From Stieleria tagensis (GTDB lineage Bacteria; Planctomycetota; Planctomycetia; Pirellulales; Pirellulaceae): 64,000 bases of DNA. The stretch is from assembly GCF_024129865.1 (NCBI RefSeq), contig NZ_JAMYFE010000049.1:124001-188000 (forward strand), written 5' to 3'. The notes beneath the pieces are model-generated. The model worked only from the letters and a program-made list of their open reading frames with translations, was not told where the DNA came from and searched no databases. Both the position numbers and the translations under genes were made by a program. Positions 17,570-29,500 of the stretch are shown piece after piece; within the stretch, counting starts at the first letter, position 1, and the number at the start of each line of letters is the position of its first letter.

Positions 17570-20500
17570 ATGATGGAGGCAATTGACGAACTCGAACGAA
17601 TCATGCACGGCGTCCAGGCACTTCGGCGGCGTACAGAACGATTGGCGTCGCCGTACCAAGGTGCGACCGGTGTTCGCGCTCAATTCTATATTCATCAGCT
17701 TCAAACGGTGCTGCGGATTTTGCGGGACACGCGCGTCCATCATCTGATTGCTGACGAAGTCGGCCTGGGGAAGACTGTCCAGTCATTGATGGTCTTCAAT
17801 GCCCTTCGACTGCAGTACGGTGACGATTTTCGGACGATTGTTGTCGTACCACGCGAAGAACAGGCACGTCAGTGGCATGAAGAAATTCAGACGCGTGCTC
17901 ATGTGCTCGGCGAGGTGGAAGGGGAAACCGAGCAAACGAGCGTCCGTGTGTTGTGGGCGGCAAAGCTCGACAGACCGCTCGAACAATTGCACCCACGCCA
18001 GTGCAACTTGCTAATCGTCGACGAAATGCAATCGCTGCGAGCTGACATCGTTGATGCTGTCGTTCGGTACAGCAATGACTACTCGCATCTATTGATCCTG
18101 ACGGCTACCCCGGACCTGTCATCAGACGCAAAGCTCTGCGAGTTGTTGAAACTTTTGGAGCCCGATCGTGTTGCCACAGCACTTGATGAGCTTGGGTCGA
18201 TTACCGAAGTAGTCAGTCACATCGAAAACCTCGACGAAGAGTCGATCGCTGATGAGAACATTGATGAAACGACTGGTTCCTCCATCTTGCAGGTCTTTCA
18301 ACAACGTCACGACTCCGCCCATGAACATGCCGCAACGGAACTGGATTTGTCGGCGATTCCTTTGCACCAACTCACTCCGTTCTTTGACAAAGCTTGGTAT
18401 CCGTACCGGAGACTGATTCGATCGCAACGACGTCAATTCCCCAAGTCGTTGCCCGAACGAATCATTAAACGTTTGGCTGCAAAGCCAACTGAATCCGAAG
18501 TGCGGCGAGTCGACATTGTCAACGCATATCTTCGATCAGAAGTTGATTTTGGAAACCTAGACCGAAGTGCGTTGGCTCAACGAGCACTGCTCGGAGGAGA
18601 GCCCCTTCGCGAACGCGTTCAAGAACTGGCCCGTAAAGGCTTTGACCCAACGAATGCGTTAGACGAAGTCCCTGGACTTTGTGCGGTTGCCAACGGTAAC
18701 TCACGTTTCGAGGAGCTCGTGGATTGGCTTCGTGAGTTTTGGGAAGAACATCCCCAGCGCAAAGTGCTGGTTACTGCAGACAGCAATCGAACGATTCACT
18801 TTCTAAATCGACAAATTGGACTTTTCCTACCTTGGGTCGGATCGACTCGAGAAAGAACCGAGCTGAACGCTATTACGTTAGAAGCAGAGAATGATGCTAA
18901 AGATCGAACGATGCTTGATGCCTACTACAATTCAAATATCGAACAGTTCACGTCGGGAGATGCTCAGTTGGCGATTGTTCACAATCACTACCGCGAGGGT
19001 TACAACTTTCAATGTGCTGATGCGATCGTCTTTTACCAAGTTCCTTGGAACCCACGTGATGTTGACCAATGGATCGGTCGCGTCGATCGACTCGGCCGTG
19101 ACACCACGCGGGAAGATGTAAGCGAAGTGCGGGAGTCGCAAGGGAGGCGGCATCGGCGCGATCGCGCCAAGAACGTCACCGTTGTGGCCATTGGAATTGA
19201 AGGCGAGTTCGATAGTGAGTTAATTTCGATGTACGATCGAACCGGCGTGCTTGACCGTCCTCGAGTGTATGACCCCGACGAGTCGCAAGCCCTTTCTGAA
19301 TCCATCTTTTCGGCAGGTATTCGAGAGAACGCTGAAGCAATTATTGAGGTTGAAGACTTTTTGCGTTCTGATCGCGAGTCTTTTGCGTCGGGAGTGGTTG
19401 ACCAACCGGCTGTTTTTGGAACGGTTCGATCAGCGATCGACTCCTTCATGCAATTGGTTAAATCGGCTGCGTTGGAACCTGCGATCCCCGAGCATAAATT
19501 CGGAGCATACGATAATTCACTTGGAAGATCGCGAGGCGAGATCGAAGCAGCAGTGACGCGTTGGCTCTGGTTGCTCGGTAAGCAAAACTACTACGTCACG
19601 TTCTCAATAGAGAAGCGGCTCAACAGATACTACGTTTTTGATAACAAGAAAAAGGAGATCGCCTGGCTTCCAATGCTCGATTCGCTTTTTCGATCCGGCA
19701 ATCCGAGCGTACCTATGTTTGTCTGCCGAAAGCACATACAGATTCCACCGCGAAATGGCGTTCGTTACGAATGGAATGGTGCGGAACGCGTCAAGTCCCT
19801 TCGCTTCTTCGATCATGGTTCGGATCTTCATGAAGCATTGCTCGATCACTGGATTTCAGTCGGTGGTACGACGGTAAAGAATCGTATCGAGAGTGAAGAC
19901 GAAGACGACCTAGTTCGGAAGGGTCTTGGCTTCCTTCTTGGCGCGCCAGCACAATTAAGGCTTTGGAGTGTCCGACTGCAGCTTAAACGCGAGCATCTCG
20001 GTTTTGAATCGCAACTGGTCGACGGTGGTTATCTTGTAGCGGTGGGTACGCATGACCCGGCGAAGCACTTCGGCGACGACAAATCCTCCGCTGGAGCGAT
20101 TCTTGTCGGCCTCGACGACGATGTGAATGACACGCAGAAGGAGGCTCGCAAGATTGAGGTCTCGCGGCACCGAGCGGGTGTCATGTCCGATGCTCGTTTT
20201 GTGCGAAGCGTATTAGGGGTTCATTTTCCTCTCGTAGCGGTCAACCCCAGGGGCGATGATCTCTCGCATTTAGCATCTGAACTTCTCACTTTCGTTTGGA
20301 CTGAAGAATCGCAACCGTTTTGCGAATGGGTTAAACGCAAAGAAGGGGAACCTCCCAAGTTGCAGCAATATCTTCATCAACGACTACAACTAAAGACACA
20401 AGAGCATCGCAAAACTCAGCTTGCCGACTTTCGAGACTCCATCCGCGAACGCATTCTCCTTGTTGAAGTCGAAGAACAAGATCGTATTCGGCACCTGAGC

Positions 20501-20788
20501 CAGCAAATCCGAACCATCGACGCCCGCATCACGGAGTTTGAGGAGTTTGAGAGTCAACGAAATCGCGATGTCATCACGCGAAACTTGATGCCGAAAAAGC
20601 GACGCCTTGAAGAAAAACGAGACCTTTGCACGCGTAGTCGAGAGATTCGCGTTGCGCAGTTGTCGCGATCCATCGATGAGACCGAGAATCCAGAGGTCGA
20701 GCTTTATGTGTGCTTGGACTTGACCATCTCAGCCATCATCGAACCGCCGCCGCCATTGGATTCATCCAGTATTGAAGTTGCTCTATAA
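17570..20788 (+). CDS. SNF2-family helicase (DpdE-like)
   Basis: 1072 residues; ATG 17570 or 17573. Superfamily 2 helicase motifs: I, ADEVGLGKT (about 62-70); II, VDEMQ (about 151, an unusual form in place of DEAH); III, LTATP (about 177); V, GYNFQCADAIV (about 477); VI, QWIGRVDRLGR (about 500). A long C-terminal part (570-1072) has no motif I know and ends in charged coiled coil. SNF2 proteins translocate on duplex DNA, and in defence systems they drive target scanning or remodelling. The layout resembles the DpdE helicase of 7-deazaguanine DNA modification clusters, but no transglycosylase gene is nearby. Its last 53 bp overlap the convergent gene on the other strand. Confidence 0.85.
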   Translation: MMEAIDELERIMHGVQALRRRTERLASPYQGATGVRAQFYIHQLQTVLRILRDTRVHHLIADEVGLGKTVQSLMVFNALRLQYGDDFRTIVVVPREEQARQWHEEIQTRAHVLGEVEGETEQTSVRVLWAAKLDRPLEQLHPRQCNLLIVDEMQSLRADIVDAVVRYSNDYSHLLILTATPDLSSDAKLCELLKLLEPDRVATALDELGSITEVVSHIENLDEESIADENIDETTGSSILQVFQQRHDSAHEHAATELDLSAIPLHQLTPFFDKAWYPYRRLIRSQRRQFPKSLPERIIKRLAAKPTESEVRRVDIVNAYLRSEVDFGNLDRSALAQRALLGGEPLRERVQELARKGFDPTNALDEVPGLCAVANGNSRFEELVDWLREFWEEHPQRKVLVTADSNRTIHFLNRQIGLFLPWVGSTRERTELNAITLEAENDAKDRTMLDAYYNSNIEQFTSGDAQLAIVHNHYREGYNFQCADAIVFYQVPWNPRDVDQWIGRVDRLGRDTTREDVSEVRESQGRRHRRDRAKNVTVVAIGIEGEFDSELISMYDRTGVLDRPRVYDPDESQALSESIFSAGIRENAEAIIEVEDFLRSDRESFASGVVDQPAVFGTVRSAIDSFMQLVKSAALEPAIPEHKFGAYDNSLGRSRGEIEAAVTRWLWLLGKQNYYVTFSIEKRLNRYYVFDNKKKEIAWLPMLDSLFRSGNPSVPMFVCRKHIQIPPRNGVRYEWNGAERVKSLRFFDHGSDLHEALLDHWISVGGTTVKNRIESEDEDDLVRKGLGFLLGAPAQLRLWSVRLQLKREHLGFESQLVDGGYLVAVGTHDPAKHFGDDKSSAGAILVGLDDDVNDTQKEARKIEVSRHRAGVMSDARFVRSVLGVHFPLVAVNPRGDDLSHLASELLTFVWTEESQPFCEWVKRKEGEPPKLQQYLHQRLQLKTQEHRKTQLADFRDSIRERILLVEVEEQDRIRHLSQQIRTIDARITEFEEFESQRNRDVITRNLMPKKRRLEEKRDLCTRSREIRVAQLSRSIDETENPEVELYVCLDLTISAIIEPPPPLDSSSIEVAL

Positions 20789-21791
20789 AAACTGGATGGG
20801 CAAGCTGCCAATTCCAAGCTGATAGTTGAGTTCCGAGCAGGTTCAACAGCCCTCGCAGTTGTCTGGGTGGCGGAAAGGTTAAACGGACTTCTCGATCGAC
20901 GCAAATTATCTGCTCAGGCTCACGTCGGTGGACTCCGCGGGCGATCACCGCCCATTGAAACTCGTCGGCATTCTCGAGCGATAGTGCTCGATCCACACGG
21001 TGATCTTTGATCTCGATAAGTTGGAATCGCCAATCATTGTCGTTTCGTGCTCGGTAGCAGGCCAAATAGTTACCGTCAGGATGATCCAGCGACGTTCCCC
21101 AGCGGCCTTGTGGTGACTCGTCATTGTGCCGACCGAACCTTCCGCCTGGTGGCCCCGAAAGAATCCTCAGGCTTCCATCATTGGCAGCAACCGCCTCGCT
21201 TTGCGCAAGTTCGCCGAGAAGGTGTTGCCAGAACGCATTAATTGATGAATCGCTGTCGTGACCGCCCCGACGTTCCCGATGCACGTTCCATCCGCCGTCG
21301 CCAATCCATTCCTCAATCGTGACTTGATTGGTCGAGGAGAACGACTCGATGTTTGATTCGCCCGCACTCTTGGGAAACCGACGTACAAGATCCGACGAAG
21401 TTTCTGACGTCGATGGTTTGATTCCAGTTGTCACGTCTTCGAGGTGTCCCAGCACGACCGCCGTAGTAGGTGAAGTCTCGATCCAGCGAAAGGGAGTTCG
21501 GGTCCAACCATGCTCCCTGCCAACACGAATTGATCGCAGGTCACCTAGTTCCGCCAGCTCGTCAGCAACTCGCACAAACGTACTGCGTGTATTCTGATCG
21601 AACTCATGCAGTGTCTGAAAAATTGGGCTCAGAAAATTGGCCAATTCACGTCGAGTTACACAGCCCTCGCAAAAAACGAAATGTCGAATCAAGTCGGCGA
21701 GTCCACGGCGATCCGATAAATAGTTTGGAGGATCGCCAACAGCGGTGAGTCCGACCTTCTCGGCAAAATCAGAGACGGAAATTTGCATCAT
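20736..21791 (-). CDS. Unknown protein of helicase operon
   Basis: 351 residues. The ATG at 21791 overlaps the TGA of the upstream NERD-UvrD gene (ATGA), and GGAGGA sits 8 bp before it, so coupling is clear. The N-terminal 140 residues look like tandem winged-helix segments (SVSDFAEKVGL, then a helix-rich region with RRELANFL). A Ser/Thr-rich linker follows, then a C-terminal domain with GGWNVHRERRGGHDSDSS and LACYRARNDNDWRFQLIEIKDH. That last part could be an alpha/beta nuclease-like fold, but no complete catalytic set can be named. It is likely the terminal subunit of the - strand defence operon. Function unknown. The 3' end overlaps the converging SNF2 gene by 53 bp. Confidence 0.6.
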   Translation of the reverse strand: MMQISVSDFAEKVGLTAVGDPPNYLSDRRGLADLIRHFVFCEGCVTRRELANFLSPIFQTLHEFDQNTRSTFVRVADELAELGDLRSIRVGREHGWTRTPFRWIETSPTTAVVLGHLEDVTTGIKPSTSETSSDLVRRFPKSAGESNIESFSSTNQVTIEEWIGDGGWNVHRERRGGHDSDSSINAFWQHLLGELAQSEAVAANDGSLRILSGPPGGRFGRHNDESPQGRWGTSLDHPDGNYLACYRARNDNDWRFQLIEIKDHRVDRALSLENADEFQWAVIARGVHRREPEQIICVDREVRLTFPPPRQLRGLLNLLGTQLSAWNWQLAHPVFIEQLQYWMNPMAAAVR

Positions 21792-23533
21792 GTGTTTCCT
21801 CCGGTTGCCCTGTTCCATCCCGTGTTGATGGCTTCTTGGATACGTTTACTGGAATTGGGATCGTAAACCACAATGTGCAGGTAAGTACGTGCACGGGTAC
21901 ACGCGACGTAGAGATCCGTCAAATCGAATGTGCCGCCGAGTGGTCCCACATCATAAATCACGACCGCATCCGATTCCAATCCTTTGAATGATCTTGCGGT
22001 CGTCACAAGCAACCCTTCCTTCACTCGCCACTTTTCGGCTGAGTCGATAAGGGGTATCCCCTCAATCGCTGCGACATCTTTTAACGATCCCGCAACCAAA
22101 CCGCGTGGGCCAATAATGACGATTTCGCTCGGCGAAACGTTGTGTTTAGTGAGCAAGTCTCGCACAATTTGCTGAACCACGCCCTTACCGCTTTCGATGC
22201 TCGATGGGCGGCTTATATCGGGTTTCAACCCAACCGGCGATCGATCCAGAACTTCCGATGTCACACTCGCTAAAACCGAACTCGATCTCGCGATAGCCTG
22301 TGTATTGCGACAGTTGTGACGGAGAGTCACCGGCGCATCGAACGGAATATTCGGCTTAGCCATCGACCAGTCCCAAAGGCTCTGGTTTGGATCGCAAAAC
22401 GCGTAGAAAGTCCCTTTGCTTTCACCTTTAAGCAAGCAGTAGTTTAAGCAGTCCCACCACGTCGTGTGGAAGTCTTGACCCTCGTCCAGAACGATCGCAT
22501 CGTATTGAAACTCCGGCTCATCCATCAGAACCAACGCAGCCTGCTCGATTATCTCGGGGACTTCGTCACGCCAAAATACTTCGCTCTCTTGTTTCGCTGA
22601 TGGCGGCTTGAAGTCAATTTCAGCTTGCTTTGCCAAACGTGCCGCTAAGCTATGGAAGTGCGTGATCTCGAGATGACTCAAACAAGGGCGATCAATTTCC
22701 GATTGTTCAAATTGCTCGTTCCACCACGCAGCAAGTTCTTTGTTGAAGCATACAAGAAGAGTTCGTCGTCCGTCCTTCGCAAAGGTCCGTGCGCGATCAA
22801 GTGCCAGCAGGGTTTTTCCGGATCCTGCGACCCCTTCGACGTAAAGTCGATTTGCACCAAGGCTGCGGAAAAAACTCAATTGACCATCGGTAAGCTCCTT
22901 GATTTGGTCGTAGTCCGATCGCAGGTTGACATTCACAGGGCGGAAAAGTCGAAAATGCGGTAGGAGTGCATTGACTAACTTAGTCCAACTTGAATCGCTC
23001 AACGGCCGTTGGTGACGAGTCCAACTACGGAAAGCACCTTCGATCTTTTGCTGAAGATCAGGCAAGTGGGGAGCCGCGATAATGATCGACGGGTCTGAAT
23101 TCGTGGGCACTGGACCGAGATAGTCGTGAGTCGGAAACGCAGCGGCAAACCCGTAAACGTAGTGCTGCGTTAGTACCTCACCATCGGTTCTCTCTCCGAT
23201 GATCTCATTGAGTTTGTGCATGTTCCGTTTGGCCTGCTCAAACGGATTCTGAATCGTCTCCCAATACGTTTTCTTGCGACGTTTCCACAGAGGAGCCTGA
23301 TAGTCGATTTGGCCGCCTTTGGCCTCGAGTACGAGCATCCCGAGTTCCTGATGAAGCACAACGAAGTCAGTCTCGCCTTCACGAAGCGTTAAGTCTCGAT
23401 CAGGACGCAACCATGGGTATGAATGAAAGCAGACGAAGTCGTTGGAAACATTGTCCCTGAGCGCTATGTACAAGAGTCGTTCCGACTCATAGGAAATGGT
23501 CGCGGGATCGACTTTGGGGATCATCGTTGCCAT
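21788..23533 (-). CDS. NERD nuclease domain fused to UvrD-like helicase
   Basis: 581 residues. The N-terminal NERD domain (about 20-120) shows the PD-(D/E)xK-like pattern GETDFVVL then VLEAKGG. The helicase part follows: Walker A GVAGSGKT (about 239), Walker B LDEGQD (about 349), a late VTTARSFKGLESDAVV and the final LYVACTRAR typical of UvrD/Rep superfamily 1. A protein that couples DNA cutting with 3'-5' unwinding would suit degradation of foreign DNA. It lies 20 bp downstream of the 2145-residue helicase and overlaps the next gene, within a four-gene - strand operon. NERD-helicase fusions are known in defence islands; the role here is inferred. Confidence 0.85.
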   Translation of the reverse strand: MATMIPKVDPATISYESERLLYIALRDNVSNDFVCFHSYPWLRPDRDLTLREGETDFVVLHQELGMLVLEAKGGQIDYQAPLWKRRKKTYWETIQNPFEQAKRNMHKLNEIIGERTDGEVLTQHYVYGFAAAFPTHDYLGPVPTNSDPSIIIAAPHLPDLQQKIEGAFRSWTRHQRPLSDSSWTKLVNALLPHFRLFRPVNVNLRSDYDQIKELTDGQLSFFRSLGANRLYVEGVAGSGKTLLALDRARTFAKDGRRTLLVCFNKELAAWWNEQFEQSEIDRPCLSHLEITHFHSLAARLAKQAEIDFKPPSAKQESEVFWRDEVPEIIEQAALVLMDEPEFQYDAIVLDEGQDFHTTWWDCLNYCLLKGESKGTFYAFCDPNQSLWDWSMAKPNIPFDAPVTLRHNCRNTQAIARSSSVLASVTSEVLDRSPVGLKPDISRPSSIESGKGVVQQIVRDLLTKHNVSPSEIVIIGPRGLVAGSLKDVAAIEGIPLIDSAEKWRVKEGLLVTTARSFKGLESDAVVIYDVGPLGGTFDLTDLYVACTRARTYLHIVVYDPNSSKRIQEAINTGWNRATGGNT

Positions 23534-23553
23534 GAGATTCCTTTCACTGATGC

Positions 23554-26500
23554 TTACTGCGGTTCGTTTTTCATTTGAATCAGTTGGCCAGCGTGATAAA
23601 CCCCGCGCACAACGCCAAGTATCTCAAGGCCATCCGCCGATAAAATTTCTGGCTTGCAATGTGTTTTTGAGCTGCGATATCCGATCCGGACTCGTCGTTC
23701 TTCTTCTCTCCACTGCATATAGCCCAATGTGACCCGCTGTTTGGTCGCACGGAAGTTTTCTACTGGATTACGGACGATGACGATGTGTCCGGACATGCGT
23801 TCCATTGGAGCAACCGCGCTCAATTTTTGCACAACCAACAAACAACCGGGTATCATTTTTCCAACCACCTGATCGTTTCCGCGACTATTGGCTTGCTTGA
23901 TTGGGTTGCGTTCAAGCAACGGTTCGTCAAGTCGCAGAACAAAAACATCGGGCTTCTGCAATTCAGAGATGGCGGCTTGATAGATCGGCGTTGCTGACTC
24001 CCATCCGGATTCCAGTTGCGAAAGAGTAAACACACTCGTTCCGCCATCATTTGCAATCGTTACAAAGGGTGGCGGAGTTTCATAAGAGTCAGACGTTTGA
24101 TCGGCAACTCCGACGGCACGGTTGGCTGCTAACGGAAGAGCGCGTTCAACCATCAAATGCGGGATGCGCACGGCATCGCTGGCAGTTTCATGTGCTTGCT
24201 TCGCCCGTATGGACCCGGCAAGTTCGGGACACAACGAGTTCGCCAGCACAATGCGGCGTCCAGAGCCACCGAGCTCCAAGCCACCGTCACGGACGCTGAC
24301 GTCTCGTCCCGAATCTTCCAAATCGCGTGCAAGCGTTTTCAGCAGACGGTCTTCGGTGCTTGACTCCAGAATCGGGCGAGACTCCATTGACAAAACATGC
24401 TTGAGCACGCTGGCTGCTAGTCGTCGATCCAAGTCGGCATGCATGAACCGGTTCTCGTAAGTGTGCAAACATTTGTAGCAAGAGTGCTCGCAGTTGCAGT
24501 CTTCTAATAGTGACAGTACTGCCCGCAAAAATTGCGCAGCATCGTTAGTCGCTGATTGAACAAAGCCGGCACCGCCGGACGTCGTGTCGTAGAGGTAAAC
24601 ATCGACCTCTTTTCCAGACGCGCCGCCTGGCGTTAAAGCGGGCCGATACTCACCACCGACATTCGCTCGCTCAATTTCTAAAGTTCGTACAACGGCGGTG
24701 CTCATTGCTTGTGCCAGAGTCGTCAACGCGATACGAGCCGTTGCCGAACCTGGCCTGAGTCGCATTTCATCGCCAAGCATGAATCGATAGAGCACCACAT
24801 CCGATCGAAACTTGGTTCCAAGAGAAATCGTCTTGATCGCAGCACGCTTTGTGCAAACATCCTTGCCCTCGCGTCCACGGTGATCTGGAAATGGCTTCGG
24901 ATGTGTCGGCTTGGAAAGCTGGCTGCCGGCACCGATCCATCCATTCGGCTCGATGCACCCACAGTAGGTGCAATATCGAAAACCCGGATTCTGGACGTCG
25001 CGCGATCCCGCATTTGTAATGTAAAGATCTTCCTTCCTGGCCCACTTCTTAAATCCTCGGTCATTGTCTTCCACGACTTCGTCTGGTGTTTCACTTTGCT
25101 GAAACTCGGCAGTTAATTTCGCGTGGGTGGGGCGAGTAAGTTCGGGTGGATCTTGAGCGAGGTTTTCCGACGCGCCCCATGGGTGGGCGAAACCAGGCGG
25201 TGTCATCCACAGCATTGCTGGGCCGAGTGACTTGTTCTCACGGCATGCGGGGCAATTCCTTGACTCACCCTCAAAGCGTCCTGGTTCATCGCGACCTTTG
25301 ACCTCTACATAGCCGCACTTCTCGCACTCGTAATACAACTGTCGATTGCTCCACGCATCGAATCGATCGCTAGAAATCGGTGACCAGATTGCAAGTGAGT
25401 AGTGACGTAGCCCGTCGATAAACACCTCTCTGCCCGGCGCGTAGCTCGACAAGGCCTGGCTGAGTCCCTGCTGCGGAGCGTATTTGGCGACTGCGTTGTA
25501 AGCGTTACTCGCCCGATGATCGAACACCGTCATGCTGACAACATCCGTCGGAAACGCATACGACGGCAGCACGGCTTTGTCGAACAGTCGATCCAGTAGC
25601 TTATTCGTGTCACGCGCCGCGTCTTGTACTTCAGCGGTTTCGTCGAGATCGTCCGACACTGCAGGGTTCACCCCGTCGCTGCTGCCTGGGTCCGCTACGG
25701 CGCTGAAGTCATCCCAACCTGCGTCGAAGCCGGTAGATGAGGCAGCGTTTGCATCGGAGGCCGTCTCAGGTGCGTCGCGTGGTCCGGCGCCAATCTCATT
25801 CAATTTATGCAGCAAGTCGTCAGGCAATCGCATCAACAAAGTCTCGTGATTCTTCCTGAATTGCTCGGGTACCAATTCCGCTAGTTCCGCATCGATCGTC
25901 ATGCGATGGTCGGCAATCCATTTTTCGAATCCACGATAGGAAAAAGTGGTCTCGTCGCCTGTTTGAAAATCACCCACCAAACCGAGTGACGAGAAAATGT
26001 TGGCGTCTTGAGTCGAGCCAGCGCTCGGCCCCGGAATACGCTCCTGCTGGAAACGACTCAGCAAAAATGCATATCCGTGGCGCACCACGATATCCGCATT
26101 GTCTAGGTTAAGAATGGGATCAGTAACTGGCCCACTAATCATCGCCGCAGGGTCGCTAAAATACTTCTGGTCATGACTGCCTTGGTCCGCGTACGTGATC
26201 ACGCTCGAGAGCGACGATCCACGTCGTCCGGCGCGCCCAGCCCGTTGTTGGTAGTTCGCTCGACTCGGCGGTACGTTACGCAGCGCAACCGCGGTCAGGC
26301 TACCTATGTCGATACCAACTTCCATTGTCGTCGTGCAGGACAACACGTCGACGGGGCCGCCGGGTTCGTCCGATGGTCCTGCGATCTCTAAGTCTTGGAA
26401 TCGCATCTCATACCATTCTGCGCGTGAAAACGATTGCTGAGGATCCACGGCACCAATGGCTGCAGTGTGTTCAGCCGCGACGAATGGGTGAGGCGACCAA

Positions 26501-29500
26501 TTCCCACGATGTTGATCTGTGAGCCGCTCGGTAAGCCGGCGATAGATTCCTTTTCGTTTCTTGAAAGCGTCTTGATTTTTTCCCGTCAAAAGTGCGACAG
26601 TGTTCTTACCACCACAACTTAGGCAATTGACCGGTGCGATTGCGGACAATGGCTGGACCCAACTACACCGCTCGCAGCGTTGCCAAGCAACGGATTCGGC
26701 CGGCAGCAGTAGTATGTTGGATCCAAGCAGAAGAAAACGCCCGCCAGGCTGTGGATTACTGATGGGAGACGTACCCAAGAACTGCAACCAAGGCCCTGGT
26801 TGGCCTTTTCGAGCGGAAAAATTGTCGACAACAAATCGGTTGCCCAAAAACGGGCTTAACGTGGTCTGAAAGCCACCTTGTTGCGAAGTCAGCCACGCAC
26901 CCTCAGCGGCGTCGATCCAAGTCCCAGGTGTCCCGTTGAGGAACACACCGTGCTTGTACGCCATCAAACGTATCCATAAGGCGAGTAGTTCGAGCTTACG
27001 TTCTTCGCCAGAAATTGTTTCGGGAACGTCGGGGGAAGGTAGTTCGTCGAATTGCCGCTTCTGGGCTTGATTCAAACGGGGTGCGAACGTTGCCAGCCCA
27101 AGCGAGAGAACACCTGTTTGCTCGTTAAACAATACTTCGTAAATCGCGTTGAGAATTGCATGAGGTGTTTGCCGCGAGATCGCTTCGGCAGCATCTGTCA
27201 TAGAAGTCCAATCCGCGCTGCTATCGAGTAGAGACGAGATCGTTTTCTGATGGTCGTGGAAAACCTCTTCACCACTTCGTAGTTGAGGTGTTAACGTGAC
27301 ACGGTTTCGCCACGCGCCGGCTAACAACGCCGGGTACACGTAACGCAGGGATTGAACGTCTTCCAATCGCTCCGGCCAACGACTACGCAGCTCGTTGTAT
27401 CCATCCAATAGAATAGGGCGGACGCTATCTCGCAGTGAGTTATCACCCAGCTTGCCCGCCAAACGCGAAGCGGGTTGTCTGCCATCCGAAAAGATGAGTG
27501 ATTTGCGACCAGCAAGCGGCGTCTTGATGTCGATTCGCGGAGGTTGTTCAAGAAGTTGCGATGCAATGAGCTGTTGGAATGGTTCGTCACCCTTCGTTTT
27601 CAAGTTGCGAATCTTATCGCCTGAGTTTTGACAACGCGGACATTTACCGAATTGTCCCGGCTGTTCGGCGTCAACCGGAGTCAGCCAAACGGGACGAGTT
27701 CCATCCCTTGGAACATCAAGCAAGCTCCCCGTGATCGTGTCGAGGTAACGTTCCACGAACGGCTCAGCATTGCGATCATCGGGATCGAAGTAGTCGCTTG
27801 GATCTTCAAGCAGGATGTGAACAGGCTCCACCTTCGCGTCGGCATCATCCACCTCACCAACATCTTGATGCCAAAGATAGTGTGGATGCTCGGGATCGAG
27901 CGACCAGGCCTGGAAGTAGGCTGATCCGCACGAATCGCAGCTATGCAGTTCAAACAGTCGCGATCCACAACCACAGGTGCGATCGGGTTGGACGTGAAGC
28001 ATCCCGGCCGGAGCCATCCCTCGCTGGGCAGGTTCGAGCGAGTCGCAATTCGGATTGCTACACGCCCATATTCCCGGTAACGCTCTGAAAAAACGATGCA
28101 CACGCGCCGCCATGAGTGGTACGCCGTTAGGAGTCCGTTTTGCCAAACTCGCTAATTCGATCAAAACATCCGTTGCTTGCATCGAGATTTCGTGCGAAAC
28201 CTGATCTGCAGGAAAAAGTCTTGCTGCAAGTTGCTCGACCTCTTGAGCGGGACCACCGCCGTGGAGCGTTTCTTTATCATCTGGATTCTGCGCTCCACTG
28301 GTCAAATTCAACAACCTGCCGACGGCAGGAATACCCCGAAGCGTGTCGTACAAAATCCGTGACAACGGGTCAGCGTCTCGCTCAACCGTGAGAGCCGCCG
28401 ATTCATTCAACCGCAATGATGCCAGCCCGTCTTCGCGGGTGACGGTACAGATCAAATCGCATGTCACCTCGGTCACAAAAAAGAAAGGCTCCCTTGTCGA
28501 CTTCTTCTCACCCACCGCGACTTTGCATTTTTCTTGAATCGGCGATCCATCAATCCCGATGCCGGTTACCGATACTGCCGCCCCTGGCAAATGTGTTTCT
28601 TGCTCTGGGATCTCGACCAAATACCGGAATTCATGCTGAACGCTCTCTCGAAACGCGACAAGATCCGCGATCGCAGCTATTCGCTCACTTGGGCGGCTTG
28701 ATCGCACGCGCTGGAGGTCGACACTGCAAAGCAACTCCGCGAGAAACGCATCGCCCGGTCCAGACGGATCGGTGAACTGTTTGTTCCCCATGAGCACATC
28801 AAAGGTCGCCTCGCTGGCACCGCTCAGTCCGGCAGCAAAAGATTTAGCTTTGGCTCCATCGGCAAACGATGCACTGGTACAGATCACTTGCATGCGATCG
28901 GATGTTAACCCCAGCCGCGATTGGAGTCGCCGAATCAACATCGCGACCTCGGTGCCTTGCGCACCGCGATACAAGTGAGCCTCATCAAGCACCAGGATGA
29001 ATTTCTCTGATGGATGAGCCGCGTAATAAGCATGCGATGCATCAAAGATGTTACGTTCGATTGGTCGTAGCATCATGTACTCGAGCATCGAGTAATTTGT
29101 TACGAGCAGATCGGGTGGCGCCTGTTGTATTTCAAATCGCGTCAACAATTCGGGGTCAAGGTTGCGTTCTACTGTGCGTTTAAGATTGCCACCCGAATCC
29201 CGCCAATGGCCCGAACCGAACCAAGTTGAGAACCCGTCTTCGCCACCCGACGGATGGATTTTAACTGGCCATTTCCCGCGTTTCTTGAGCGTGCGAATCG
29301 TCTCTGCTGTTTTTGTGTCGCCGTTTCTCGCACTTTGCTCCAAGTCGTAATAGAACTTCAGACCTGCAAAGCGGCGCAACAGTTTTTCCGATTTGTCCGG
29401 TAAAACGCCAGGAAAGGGAGTACGGCTGGTGTAGCGTCCAAATTTCGCGGGACGCCCGGCAGCGCCGATAAACCAACTCGCCGCTTCAGGACTTCCCAAT

